This document shows positions 39,109 through 48,291 of a DNA stretch of 64,000 nt, piece after piece (the stretch's first letter is position 1; every line of letters begins with the position of its first letter). A program made the translations under genes and the position numbers. Source of the DNA: an uncultured Bryobacteraceae bacterium (GTDB lineage: Bacteria; Acidobacteriota; Terriglobia; Bryobacterales; Bryobacteraceae); contig CALJAM010000022.1 in NCBI GenBank assembly GCA_938027685.1, forward strand, positions 124,001 to 188,000, in the 5' to 3' direction. A model generated the notes under the pieces. That model searched no databases. It saw nothing but the letters and a program-made list of their open reading frames with translations, and was not told the origin of the DNA.

Positions 39109-41604
39109 GTGACGTTGCTAGCGTGGTTGGCTTCGGCGGGCTGGGCGGTTTTGAGCGGCGTGGTTCTGGATCCAAGCGAGGCTCCGGTGCCGGGAGCGAG
39201 GGTAACGCTCCGCCCGGGAGGGCACGAGACGATCACCGACCTTGCGGGTGCGTTTCGCTTCGCAGGGCTCGCGCCCGGCCGGTACGAGCTGGAGGTTCGA
39301 CACGAACATTTCCGGCCCGCGCGTCTGCGGGTCGAGCCGGCCGAAGGAGAGGTCCGGCCGTTGCGGATCGTCTTACGGCTTGCTGATCTGCGCCAGCGAT
39401 TGCTGGTGACAGCGCGGGCCGATCCCCTGAGTACGAGCCCCGCGGAAAACCCGGATGCCGAGCGGTTGGAGGCGCGTCTGTTACGCGGCCTGCCCGTCCT
39501 CGACCTCGATGTGCTCGCGGCTGCCGCAGTACTGCTCGATCCAGCGCAAATCGGCTCCGGCGGTTACAAGCTCGTGGTGGATGGAATGGAGACTGACCGG
39601 CTGGGCGTGACGCCGTCGGCCATCCGCGAAGTTCGGGTCAACCAGAACCCGTATTCGGCGGAGTTCTCCGCGCCGGGCCGCGGCCGGCTCGAGGTTCTCA
39701 CGGCCAAAACCGAAACGCGCTACCACGGCGAACTGAACCTGCTTGCGCGCGACCATCGCCTGGACGCGCGCAATGCGTTCGCGCTCGAGCGGCCGCGGCA
39801 GCAGCGACGCACTGTGGAAGGTCACCTCACGGGCCCGGTGGGCGGCTCACGGCGGTGGACCTTTCTAGCCGGCGGTTCGCGCGAAGCCGACGATCAGGAA
39901 TCCGTCGTGTACGCAATGACTCCCGCGGGGTTGCTTCAAAGGCAGGTTCCCCGCCCGGAGCGGGACGGCGAGTTCGACCTACGCTTCCAATACCAGCCTG
40001 ACGCGCTGCGCTCCTGGTCCCTGCGCTACGAACTGGACAGCGAGCGGGTTCGCGGCGATGATGTTGGCGGCTTTGATCTGCCCGAGGTTGCGACGGAAAG
40101 CAGCGATCGCGAGCACGCGCTTTACTTCAATCTCCAGCAAACCCATGGACCGCAATGGCTGCACCAGTGGCAGGCGCGCGTGCGGCGCGAGCGCGAGGAA
40201 CTGCGGAGCCTGAGGCCGGGTCTAATGAAGATCGTCGTCGAGGATGCCTTCACGGGCGGCGGCGCGCAGCGAGAGCAGCGCATGGCGCGCCGGCGGGTCG
40301 AGATGCATGATCTGTGGTCGCGAGCCTCCCGCCGCCACTGGCTCAAGGCGGGCTTCAGCCTGGCGGACGGGGATCGGGCGCAATACCTGGACGCGAGCAA
40401 CCGGCAAGGGACCTACCGCTTTTCCTCGCTGGAGGATTACCTGGCGGGCAGACCCTATGCCTTTACCCGCCAGGAAGGCGACGCCCGGATCCGCTACAGC
40501 AATTATCGCGGGGCTGCATTCCTGCAGGAAGACTTTCGGTGGCGGCCGAACCTTTCGGCGGGTCTCGGTCTTCGCTACGAGCTGCTGAGATGGCCGCAAG
40601 ACGGGAACAATCTGGCGCCCCGCTTCTCGCTGGCCTGGGCGCCCGGCAAGCGTCCCAAGGCCGTCTTGCGGGTGGGAGCGGGCGTATTCTACGAGAGCCT
40701 GCCGGGCGGCCTTGTGCGCGAAGCGTTGCTGCTGGATGGCGCCCGGCTGCGCAGTCTGTTGCTGCTCGATCCGGGCTTTCCAGACCCTTGGGCTGCCCCC
40801 GGGCGCGCGGTCACCGAAACGCCGAACGTGGTCCGGTTGTCCCCCGGGTTGCGAGCTCCGTACCTGATTCAGGCGAGTGCGGGAGTCACCAGGCATATCG
40901 GTGCGAGGACGGCGGTCTCGCTTTCCGTTGCGCTGTTGCGGGGTGTGAAGCAATTCCGTGCACGCGACGCCAATGCGCCCATGCCGCCTGACTTCACGCG
41001 GCCCGATCCTACGCTTGCCACCGCACGCGTGATCGAATCCTCAGCGCGGATGGCGGGCCGCAGCCTCGAAGCCGGGCTGCGCGGACGCATCACGCGTTTC
41101 TTCGAAGGCTCCCTGCTATACAGCTGGAGCCGGACCTTCAATGACACGTCGGGCGCCGGGGTGCTGCCGGCGAACAGTTTGGACCTTTCGGGGGAATGGG
41201 CCCGGGCCGACTTCGATCGCCGGCACCGGTTCAGCGCGGCAGGAAAGTTCCCCCTGGGGGATTGGTTCGATTTGGGCCTTATCCTCCGGCTCGAGTCGGG
41301 AGCTCCCTACAGCATCACGACCGGCCGTGACGACAATCGTGACGGGCTGACCCGCGATCGGCCGCCCGGGGTGCCACGGAACAGCGCGCAAGGGCCTGGG
41401 CTGGCCGTGCTCGATCTCAGATGGCGCCGCGAGTTCAAAGCGCGCGAGAAGCCTGGCGTCGCGCTCACCGTGGATGCATTCAATGCGCTGAACCGGGTCA
41501 ATTACACCCGCGTGGTGGGCAACCTAAGCTCGCCTTTCTTTGGGCGCCCGACGGGCGCGCGGCCGGCCCGACGCATGCAGCTGGGCCTGCAACTCGAGTT
41601 TTGA
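39109..41604 (+). CDS. TonB-receptor/Oar-like outer-membrane protein with CarboxypepD_reg domain
   Basis: About 831 residues from the GTG at 39109, chosen because it gives a signal peptide (VTLLAWLASAGWAVLSG). The longer frame from 38704 crosses the methionine gene and leader. N-terminal CarboxypepD-regulatory-like domain (about 20-95, VLDPSEAPVPGARVTL, LAGAFRFAGLAPGRYEL). Then a plug-like segment (VVDGMETDRLGV, VRVNQNPYSAEFS) and a large beta-barrel ending in QLGLQLEF with terminal Phe, the outer-membrane insertion signature. No TonB box is obvious. This is the abundant Oar-like family of Acidobacteriota, thought to take up glycans or peptides. Start remains uncertain because no Shine-Dalgarno is strong. 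Confidence 0.75.
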   Translation: MTLLAWLASAGWAVLSGVVLDPSEAPVPGARVTLRPGGHETITDLAGAFRFAGLAPGRYELEVRHEHFRPARLRVEPAEGEVRPLRIVLRLADLRQRLLVTARADPLSTSPAENPDAERLEARLLRGLPVLDLDVLAAAAVLLDPAQIGSGGYKLVVDGMETDRLGVTPSAIREVRVNQNPYSAEFSAPGRGRLEVLTAKTETRYHGELNLLARDHRLDARNAFALERPRQQRRTVEGHLTGPVGGSRRWTFLAGGSREADDQESVVYAMTPAGLLQRQVPRPERDGEFDLRFQYQPDALRSWSLRYELDSERVRGDDVGGFDLPEVATESSDREHALYFNLQQTHGPQWLHQWQARVRREREELRSLRPGLMKIVVEDAFTGGGAQREQRMARRRVEMHDLWSRASRRHWLKAGFSLADGDRAQYLDASNRQGTYRFSSLEDYLAGRPYAFTRQEGDARIRYSNYRGAAFLQEDFRWRPNLSAGLGLRYELLRWPQDGNNLAPRFSLAWAPGKRPKAVLRVGAGVFYESLPGGLVREALLLDGARLRSLLLLDPGFPDPWAAPGRAVTETPNVVRLSPGLRAPYLIQASAGVTRHIGARTAVSLSVALLRGVKQFRARDANAPMPPDFTRPDPTLATARVIESSARMAGRSLEAGLRGRITRFFEGSLLYSWSRTFNDTSGAGVLPANSLDLSGEWARADFDRRHRFSAAGKFPLGDWFDLGLILRLESGAPYSITTGRDDNRDGLTRDRPPGVPRNSAQGPGLAVLDLRWRREFKAREKPGVALTVDAFNALNRVNYTRVVGNLSSPFFGRPTGARPARRMQLGLQLEF

Positions 41605-41641
41605 TGCGAGGCGGGCCGTGGTTGAATAGGGGAGGAAGTTC

Positions 41642-42232
41642 ATGAGGCGGCTGGCGGTGGTGATCCTGGCGATCCTGCTGGCGGGGACTTGCGTTCTCGC
41701 GCGTCAACGCCGCTCGGAGGCCGAAAAGCGTCAGGAGAGAATCCAGGAACTGGCCAGGAAACTGGCGCGGCGCACAGCGTACGGATCGCCGGGGGAGGAG
41801 CAGAAGTTCCTTCACGCGCGCGCGGCTGCGCTGCTGGAACGGCTGAAAGCCAACGTGGCGGATGCCTACGTCTTCGGGCGCGTCAGCCGAGCCATTGACG
41901 ACCTGCTGAAGGCGAGCGAGGAGATTCAAGAATCACGGGAGCCGGAGCGCGCCGCCAAACCGGGCGAACGAGAGAAGACGGCGCGCGAATTGCAACGTTA
42001 CTACTTCCGGGTGCAACAGGCCGAATACTTCGCGGGTCTTTCGGGCGAAGGCGAGTCGGCTGCCTATGTCAAGCATGCTCGTGCGCTCTACCAGCAAGGA
42101 CGCAGTGCCTTCGATGCGCGGCAGTACCGCAGGGCGCGCAAGCTGGCGGAGGCGGCGGCGTTGCTGGTCAGTGCGCTCGAGAAGCTGGCGCAGGCCCGGG
42201 TCAGCGGCCAAGAGCCGCCCAGATTCCCCTGA
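41642..42232 (+). CDS. Exported helical protein of unknown function
   Basis: 196 residues with GGAGG upstream of the ATG. A signal peptide (residues 1-20, ending CVLA) is followed by an almost wholly charged helical body (Glu/Arg/Lys/Ala-rich), with likely coiled coil between about 25 and 130. No domain recognised. It begins 37 bp after the Oar-like gene and ends 6 bp before the sensor kinase gene, so it is probably co-transcribed with the two-component system and might be its sensory partner. Confidence 0.6.
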   Translation: MRRLAVVILAILLAGTCVLARQRRSEAEKRQERIQELARKLARRTAYGSPGEEQKFLHARAAALLERLKANVADAYVFGRVSRAIDDLLKASEEIQESREPERAAKPGEREKTARELQRYYFRVQQAEYFAGLSGEGESAAYVKHARALYQQGRSAFDARQYRRARKLAEAAALLVSALEKLAQARVSGQEPPRFP

Positions 42233-42238
42233 TGCGCG

Positions 42239-43687
42239 ATGTTGCGATGGCCCGTGCCCGAAAGCTTCCGCACGCAACTGGCGGTCGTTTGCGCGGCTTC
42301 TTTGGCGGTTAGCGGGCTCTCCGGAATCCTGATCCGCGATGTGATCGCCCAGGCCGAGTCACGCTTGCTCGCGGAAGCCAGACGGCAGTGCGAAACGGCG
42401 TGCGGAGAGCTCGCCCTTCAGTACCGCGAGCGCACCGCTTGGGGGCAGGACACGTTGCAAGATCTGCCCCTCGAGGCCCAGGATCTGTCGCTGCGCGGGG
42501 TCACGCAGACCGTCCTTCGCTCTTATGAAGGGCTGGTGGGCGGCTTTTACCGGGCCGAGGGTCATGGTGTGATCGGACTGGCTGCAGCGCCGGGAGCGAG
42601 GGCGCACCTGGGCGCACGCGAGCTCGAAATCATAGGCTCGGCGGTCAGACTGGCCGACGGGGCTCCCGCGGTTGTCACCAGTGCACAGGGAGGCGATTTG
42701 ATCGTAGCGGTGGCGACGCAAGTGGAGCGGGGGCAAGCTGCCTGGGTCATCAAGCGGGTCGGGAGCGCTGCCGGTCCGACGGGATGGCCTCGCCGCTTGT
42801 GGTACGGGGCGTTGGCGTTCTCGGCCCTTCTCGGGATTGCCGCGGTCGCCGGCATTTGGCTGGCGTTACGGGCCGGCATCGCGCGCATCGCTGCGGGGCT
42901 GCGTCGCCTGGAGGAGGATTTCGACTACCGACTGCCGCCGATCGGCGGTGAGTTCGGCGAGATCGCCCGCGCGGTGAACCGCATGGCGGAGCGACGCCGA
43001 TTGCTCGAGGCCGAGTTGAGGCGGCAGGATCGGCTGGCTGCGCTGGGCAAGGTCGTGGCCGGGGTTGCGCACGAGATCCGCAACCCCCTGAATTCGCTCA
43101 GGTTGACGCTGGAGCTGCTGGAGCGGCGCTGGAAAAGAGGAGCCGCCACCGGGGGTGAGATCCGCGAAGCGCTCGGCGAAATTGAGCGGCTGGACGGCAT
43201 CCTGGCAAGACTGCTCGCCTTCGGTCGGCCGGCCTCCGCCGAGCGTCGGCCGCAGGACGTGGCGGCGCTGGCAAGGCAGGCCGCCGCCATGGTTCAAGAG
43301 CAGGCGCAGCGCAAGGGGGTGACGGTGGTACCTCCGCCTGTCGGCGGCGAGCTCGTGGCCGAGGTGGACGGGGCGCAGATCGTGCAGGTCATGCTCAACC
43401 TGCTGCTGAACGCCATCCAGGCTTCTCCCGAGGGCGGCGTGGTCGAGATCCGGGCCGAAAGGTGCGGAGAGAGGGTATGCCTGAGCGTGACCGATCACGG
43501 GCCGGGAATCCCCGAGGAGATTCGCCCGCACATCTTCGATCCCTTTTTCACCACGAGACCCGAAGGTAGCGGATTGGGCCTAGCGGTCTCGCGCGAGATT
43601 GTCACCGCACACGGCGGGGCGCTGGAGCTGGATCCTGGCCCGGACGGTACGACGTTTCGCGTGGTTCTGCCAGCGGGGAGACAGTAG
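42239..43687 (+). CDS. Membrane sensor histidine kinase (NtrB-like core)
   Basis: 482 residues. One membrane helix near residues 15-35, an extracytoplasmic domain (about 40-185), a second membrane helix (near 186-210), a HAMP-like linker, then a HisKA domain with phosphorylated histidine in VAHEIRNPLNS (near residue 278) and a HATPase_c domain (NLLLNAIQAS N box, DHGPGIP G1, EGSGLGLAVS G2). It precedes its NtrC-type regulator by 2 bp. The periplasmic domain is unfamiliar, so the signal is unknown. Confidence 0.9.
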   Translation: MLRWPVPESFRTQLAVVCAASLAVSGLSGILIRDVIAQAESRLLAEARRQCETACGELALQYRERTAWGQDTLQDLPLEAQDLSLRGVTQTVLRSYEGLVGGFYRAEGHGVIGLAAAPGARAHLGARELEIIGSAVRLADGAPAVVTSAQGGDLIVAVATQVERGQAAWVIKRVGSAAGPTGWPRRLWYGALAFSALLGIAAVAGIWLALRAGIARIAAGLRRLEEDFDYRLPPIGGEFGEIARAVNRMAERRRLLEAELRRQDRLAALGKVVAGVAHEIRNPLNSLRLTLELLERRWKRGAATGGEIREALGEIERLDGILARLLAFGRPASAERRPQDVAALARQAAAMVQEQAQRKGVTVVPPPVGGELVAEVDGAQIVQVMLNLLLNAIQASPEGGVVEIRAERCGERVCLSVTDHGPGIPEEIRPHIFDPFFTTRPEGSGLGLAVSREIVTAHGGALELDPGPDGTTFRVVLPAGRQ

Positions 43688-43689
43688 GG

Positions 43690-45057
43690 ATGAAGGGCAG
43701 GGGTCTGGTGCTGGTGGCCGAAGACGAGCCCCAGGCGCGGCGCGCCCTTTGCGCGCTGCTCGAGGAAGAGGGCTATCAGGTGTTGGCGGCCGCCGACGGG
43801 CGGGAAGCTGCCGAGCTGCTGGCTCGGGAGCCTGTGGACGCGGCGATTCTCGACATCCGCATGCCCGGGAAGGACGGTCTGTCCGTGCTGGAGGAGCTGC
43901 GCCGGCAGCCCTCGGCTCCCCCGGTTCTGATCATGACGGCCTACGGATCGAGCGAGGCGGCCATCCAAGCCATGGCTCTCGGCGCCTTCGACTACCTGGC
44001 CAAGCCCATCAACTTCGAAGAACTCCGCATTCAGCTCGAACGGGCCATCGAGAGCCGTCGTCGCGCGGCGGAACTCGAACTCTACCGGTCCGAAGAAAGG
44101 GCCTCGCGGCAGAGCGAGATGATCGGCGACAGCGCCGCGATGCAGCGCTTGTACAAGCTGATCGGTCAGGTAGCTCCCACCGATTCCACGGTGCTCATCA
44201 TCGGCGAGTCCGGCACGGGCAAGGAGCTCATCGCCGAGGCCATCCATCGGTACAGCCCGCGCGCCGCGGGACGCATGGTGAAGGTCAACTGCGCGGCCAT
44301 TCCGGAGACCCTGCTCGAGGCCGAAATGTTCGGTTACGAGCGCGGCGCGTTCACCGGCGCCCTGGAACGTCGCATCGGCAAGTTCGAATTTGCCTCCGGC
44401 GGGACGATCTTTCTCGACGAGGTGGGGGATCTGAGTCCTTCGACGCAGGCCAAGCTTCTGCGCGTGCTTCAGGACCGCGTCATCGAGCGGCTGGGATCCA
44501 ACTTGAGCATCTCGGTGGACGTGCGTGTGATTGCCGCCACCAACCGGGATCTCGGCGAGGAAGTGCGCCGCGGACGCTTCCGCGAGGATCTCTATTACCG
44601 GTTGAGCGTGGTCGTGCTCCGGGCGCCGCCGTTGCGCGAGCGCCGGGAAGACATTCCGGCGCTGGCGCAGTACCTGCTGCGGCGCACCGCGGCGCGCCTG
44701 AAACTGCCTGCGCCTGGCATATCCCCTGAGGCGCTCGAGTGGCTCAGGGCCCAACCGTGGCCGGGGAACGTGCGCGAACTCGAGCACTGCCTCGAGCGAG
44801 CACTGGTTCTGAGCCGCGGCGCCGTGCTCACGCGGCAACACCTGGAGGCGGGTGTCCCCGAGACCGTCGCTGACCCGTTCGATGCGGTGCCGCTGGAGGA
44901 GGGATTGCACGGAGCTGTGGAGCGCCTGGAGCGCCGCCTGATCCAGCGTGCGCTGGCGGAGGCAGGAGGCAACCGCAGCCGCGCTGCCGAGCTGTTGAAG
45001 ATCAACCGCCGGCTGCTATACGAGAAGATGCGGCGGTACGGCCTGCTCGGGCCCTGA
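43690..45057 (+). CDS. Sigma54-dependent response regulator (NtrC family)
   Basis: 455 residues. Receiver domain with phospho-acceptor D55 in AILDIRMPG and K105 in LAKP. AAA+ domain with Walker A GESGTGKE (172-179) and the sigma54-contacting GAFTGA loop (219-224), Walker [11 protein letters not shown]. Fis-type helix-turn-helix at the C terminus ([23 protein letters not shown]). It activates sigma54 promoters when phosphorylated by the adjoining kinase. No clear -24/-12 promoter was found in the flanking gaps, so targets are probably elsewhere. Confidence 0.95.
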   Translation: MKGRGLVLVAEDEPQARRALCALLEEEGYQVLAAADGREAAELLAREPVDAAILDIRMPGKDGLSVLEELRRQPSAPPVLIMTAYGSSEAAIQAMALGAFDYLAKPINFEELRIQLERAIESRRRAAELELYRSEERASRQSEMIGDSAAMQRLYKLIGQVAPTDSTVLIIGESGTGKELIAEAIHRYSPRAAGRMVKVNCAAIPETLLEAEMFGYERGAFTGALERRIGKFEFASGGTIFLDEVGDLSPSTQAKLLRVLQDRVIERLGSNLSISVDVRVIAATNRDLGEEVRRGRFREDLYYRLSVVVLRAPPLRERREDIPALAQYLLRRTAARLKLPAPGISPEALEWLRAQPWPGNVRELEHCLERALVLSRGAVLTRQHLEAGVPETVADPFDAVPLEEGLHGAVERLERRLIQRALAEAGGNRSRAAELLKINRRLLYEKMRRYGLLGP

Positions 45058-45106
45058 GCGGACCTCTGCCCTCGGCCCTCGAATCGGGGCTTTCGACGGC
45101 CACGCT

Positions 45107-45256
45107 TCAGCGCACCGGCTCTTCGTCTTCGAAGGCGGGCGTCTGCTCCAGGTCCTCTTCTTCCAGGATCTGGCCGCAATCCAGGCAACGCAAATAGTCA
45201 ACGCCGTCGCGCCGAGCGATGACCTGGGTTCGGGCGTGTCGGCAAACGGTATCCAT
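45107..45256 (-). CDS. 49-residue zinc-ribbon-like microprotein
   Basis: Starts at the ATG 45254-45256. The product contains CxxH near residues 5-8 and CLDC near 24-27 with an acidic tail (ILEEEDLEQTPAFEDEEP). This looks like a compact zinc ribbon with a Cys2-His-Cys set. Too short for most gene callers, but a strong promoter sits just upstream and the frame has no in-frame stop. Such small proteins may modulate RNA polymerase or ribosomes; function here is unknown. It lies between the response regulator and the TIM-barrel epimerase. Confidence 0.65.
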   Translation of the reverse strand: MDTVCRHARTQVIARRDGVDYLRCLDCGQILEEEDLEQTPAFEDEEPVR

Positions 45257-45274
45257 AGAGAACGGGTTACCCTT

Positions 45275-45302
45275 ATTCTAGACCGGCGAGCGCCCAAGTC
45301 AA
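45275..45302 (-). promoter_or_regulatory. Promoter of the zinc-ribbon microprotein gene
   Basis: On the minus strand TTGACT (45297-45302), a 16-nt spacer and TAGAAT (45275-45280), one of the best sigma70-like promoters in the window. The predicted start is about 12 nt before the ATG. Confidence 0.7.
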
Positions 45303-45333
45303 GAGCACCCCTGCGCGCCGACCACGGGGACTC

Positions 45334-46365
45334 TTAAACGGTCGGGGGAAGCGATTCGAGCACCCTCCGGGTCCAGGCGAGGCTGGCCTCCAGATCCTCG
45401 CGTTCCCGGCGTGCGGCCTCTTCCTTGCCCAACTGCGGCGGCGCTTGACGCGGCATGCCCGTTTCGGCCAGCGCCAGGAAACGTGCAAACTCCCAGGCGG
45501 CCACATTACGGTAGGACTGCCAGAAGTTCGGATCGAGAAAGGGGAACACTCGCGGGCCGGTCACGATGACCTCCAAGGCCAGCGTCCGCCCCGGGCAGCG
45601 GCGGACGAATTCCCGCACCCATTCGTCGAGGCGGACGTTGCCTTCCCCTGCCCGGACCCAGGCCACGGCCGCGCCCTCTTTAACGCGCCAGACCGCGCTG
45701 TCGCGGAGATGGGCCGTGAGCACGTAGGGCGCCAGAACCTCCAGCGTCAGATGCGGATCCTCGATCGTCCAGAGCGGGTTGCCCGAGTCCAGGCAGGCCC
45801 CGACCCAGTCGCGTCCCGCCTCTTCAATCAGAGTCTTCAGTTCACGCGCCTGCATGTCGCCGGCGTGGTTTTCGATGGCGATCTTGACGCCCGCATCCAG
45901 GGCGCGGGAACGGACGGCGCGCAAGACGCGTACCGTGTTCTCGATGTGAGCCTCGATGCCGGGGGGCACGGCGCGATCGGCCATGCTGCCGAGCACGGCG
46001 CGTACGATGGGCGAACCGAGCAGGCGCGCCGCATGGATCAGGCGTCCCAGTTGCTCCTCGGCGGACCCCTGCGAGGGGTCGAACATCTTCGAGCTGGGGC
46101 AGACGGAGCGCATGCCCACCTCGAGCTCGATGCCGAGTCTGCGGGCCTGCTCGGCCACCCGCTGCAGGTGGTCGTCCTCGAGCGAACCCAGGAAGCGCGG
46201 CTCGCTAAAGTGCACTACGCGCACGCCGAGCCGCGCGCAGTACTGCAGCGCTTCGAAGGGGTTCCATCCCTGAGAACGCAGGCTGAACAGATCGACTCCC
46301 AGGCGCACCTTTTTACCCTCCACCAGCGGTGTCGCCGCAAGGCTCAGAAAATCGCGCCGCCGCAT
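45334..46365 (-). CDS. Sugar phosphate isomerase/epimerase-like TIM barrel protein
   Basis: 343 residues of the xylose-isomerase-like TIM-barrel (AP-endonuclease 2) family. Metal-binding acidic and histidine residues are expected within VHFSEPRF (near 53), IAIENHAGD (near 164), CLDSGNP (near 193), TAHLRDS (near 222) and LALEVI (near 266). The N terminus MRRRDFLSLAATPL resembles a minimal Tat signal, so it may be exported. It ends 5 bp before the following UxaE-like gene start region. Substrate unknown; inositol, xylose or a uronate keto-sugar are options. Confidence 0.8.
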   Translation of the reverse strand: MRRRDFLSLAATPLVEGKKVRLGVDLFSLRSQGWNPFEALQYCARLGVRVVHFSEPRFLGSLEDDHLQRVAEQARRLGIELEVGMRSVCPSSKMFDPSQGSAEEQLGRLIHAARLLGSPIVRAVLGSMADRAVPPGIEAHIENTVRVLRAVRSRALDAGVKIAIENHAGDMQARELKTLIEEAGRDWVGACLDSGNPLWTIEDPHLTLEVLAPYVLTAHLRDSAVWRVKEGAAVAWVRAGEGNVRLDEWVREFVRRCPGRTLALEVIVTGPRVFPFLDPNFWQSYRNVAAWEFARFLALAETGMPRQAPPQLGKEEAARREREDLEASLAWTRRVLESLPPTV

Positions 46366-46370
46366 GAGCG

Positions 46371-48278
46371 TCAGCCTCGCAACTGCTCCGCCAGCCAGAC
46401 GATGTAGCGCGTGTTGCGTTGCCGCACCTCGCGCACCAGCTCCGGCGGCAGCTCGTCGAGCTTTTCTTTGAAGAAGCGGCGGTCGCCGTCGGGCGATTCC
46501 ACGTCGCGGCTGCCCACCACGTTGCCGAGCCAGAAAACGAGGAAGAGGTTGCCGTCCACGCGGCCGCGTGAGGAATCCCCCAGGGAGTCGCCGCGTCCGA
46601 GTTCGCGGTAATAAGCGGCCAGGGCGCTTTCCTCGCCGAAGGCGCCCTTTTCCGCGAAGGCTTCGGCGCGCCGCACCATCCGTTCATACAGTTTTCGCCA
46701 GTAGGAGCCCGGCGGCTGCTCGCGGAGCACGTCGAAAAGCTGTAGCTGCAGCTCGCCCGAGATCTTGTAGTTGACGCGGCCGCCGGTGGCGCGGCCGATC
46801 TGGCGCAACACCTCCGCCTGCTTGCCGCTGCCCGAGTGAATGCTGAGGGTGGCGTTGAAATGGCGCGCCACCGCTGCCAGCTCAGCCACGCGCGCGCCCA
46901 GCTCATCCAGAGGCCGCCCGCCGAACTGTCCTTCCACCCGCGGCACCAGCTCGGGCCACATCTTTTTTTTCACGTAATCGCGCAGCCCCAGGCCCGTCTC
47001 CGGCGAGGTTTCCATGGCGCTGGGATAGGCCTGTCGCTTTTTGAAGCCGAGGTTGGGCGGGACCAGTTGCGCCGGGCGGCCGCGTGCCTTGAGCCAGTGC
47101 ATGTAGAACAGCAGCTCTTCGGGGGTGGTGAGCGTTTCGGCCTCGTCCAGCGAGGGTTCAAAATCGAAGGCGCGGGAGCCCGGCGCCGCGGCCTTGACCT
47201 CTTTGATCCAGTCGTAAAGCTCCTCGTTGAGTTTAAGGCTGGGGCCGAATTTCACGGCCAGCCGGCGGATTTCCGCCTCGTTCAGCCGGTAGGTGCGATC
47301 GCCGGCCTGGAAGGGCCGCGAGAACTCGGCCAGAATCCAGCGCTGCTCGTCGGGCGAAAACAACTGCTCGAAGCGTTGGTTGACGACCGAATCGCTCCAG
47401 GCCTCCGGGTGCCGGGGGTCGGCGCGCAGCTCGATGAGCCGAGAGGTGTCGGTAGTGAACTTCGTGAAGCCGGCGGCCTGGCGGATGGCTTCCTTGCCTG
47501 CCTCGACCGAGCGGCGGATGTCGTCGTCGGTCGCGCCGGTGATGATGATGTGATCGGCTTCGGCGGTGTAACCTTCACGCCAGCCCGCGCGGATGGCCGC
47601 CCAGAGCCCGGCGTGATAGAGGTGGCGGATGCTGACGCGCGTGTGCCCCGCCGCCGTGGGATCTTCGCCGTCACGCACAGCCAGCGCTTCCTCGGTGGTC
47701 ATCTCGCGCGTAGCCGAAAGCTGGGGCGTGGAGGCCAGGTTCAGTCCCGTGTTCTTGAGGATCGTGCGATAGGCCTCAAAGATGGCGGGCAAGCAGATTT
47801 CGGGATGCCGGTTGCCGGCTGCGACGGCGGGGCGCGTACCTTGCGGTCTGGGCAGGAAGGCGTCGTCCACCTGTTCGGCGAAGGTGCGCAAGGCCTCGTA
47901 GTCGCGGGTGGAAAACGGGATGGCGGTGACCACGATTTCGAGGCCGGAGGCCGCACGCCGGCGCACGATGAGCTGCGAGTTGGGGAACAGTCCGCTGGCG
48001 GGCGCACTCGCGGGGGCCAACCTCAGCAGCAGCGGCCGCGGCGCCCCGCCGGCGAGGCCGTCGACCGCAAGGTAGTAGGCGGCGCGGTGGATGGGGTCGC
48101 GAGCCAGCGATCCGGGGAAAATTTCGACGCTTTTCAAGTTCAGTGGGCTCAGACGCGCGACGAAGCGGTTTCGCAGCTCGTCGGTGAGCTCGCGTGCTTC
48201 GCAATGCTCGAGCACCAGCTCGGCCAGAGCGGCCGCCTCGCGCGCATCGATGGGCAGGGGCATCGGGATGGCGCTCAC
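46371..48278 (-). CDS. Tagaturonate-epimerase-like (UxaE family) protein
   Basis: 635 residues. The block SIHSGSGKQAEVLRQIGR followed by TGGRVNYKISGELQLQLF resembles the family motif of UxaE, which interconverts D-tagaturonate and D-fructuronate. HHAHxC-like catalytic segments are not obvious, so assignment is tentative. The protein is longer than the founding UxaE (about 480 residues). It sits between the TIM-barrel epimerase and galU. A hexuronate transporter-like gene elsewhere in the window (14716) would fit uronate use, but the two are not linked. Confidence 0.5.
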   Translation of the reverse strand: MSAIPMPLPIDAREAAALAELVLEHCEARELTDELRNRFVARLSPLNLKSVEIFPGSLARDPIHRAAYYLAVDGLAGGAPRPLLLRLAPASAPASGLFPNSQLIVRRRAASGLEIVVTAIPFSTRDYEALRTFAEQVDDAFLPRPQGTRPAVAAGNRHPEICLPAIFEAYRTILKNTGLNLASTPQLSATREMTTEEALAVRDGEDPTAAGHTRVSIRHLYHAGLWAAIRAGWREGYTAEADHIIITGATDDDIRRSVEAGKEAIRQAAGFTKFTTDTSRLIELRADPRHPEAWSDSVVNQRFEQLFSPDEQRWILAEFSRPFQAGDRTYRLNEAEIRRLAVKFGPSLKLNEELYDWIKEVKAAAPGSRAFDFEPSLDEAETLTTPEELLFYMHWLKARGRPAQLVPPNLGFKKRQAYPSAMETSPETGLGLRDYVKKKMWPELVPRVEGQFGGRPLDELGARVAELAAVARHFNATLSIHSGSGKQAEVLRQIGRATGGRVNYKISGELQLQLFDVLREQPPGSYWRKLYERMVRRAEAFAEKGAFGEESALAAYYRELGRGDSLGDSSRGRVDGNLFLVFWLGNVVGSRDVESPDGDRRFFKEKLDELPPELVREVRQRNTRYIVWLAEQLRG

Positions 48279-48291
48279 TGGGGACCTCCGT

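Noticed and set aside
43495-44910. 471-residue minus-strand frame opposite the two-component genes
   Set aside because: Antisense shadow; the plus strand encodes complete kinase and regulator motifs.
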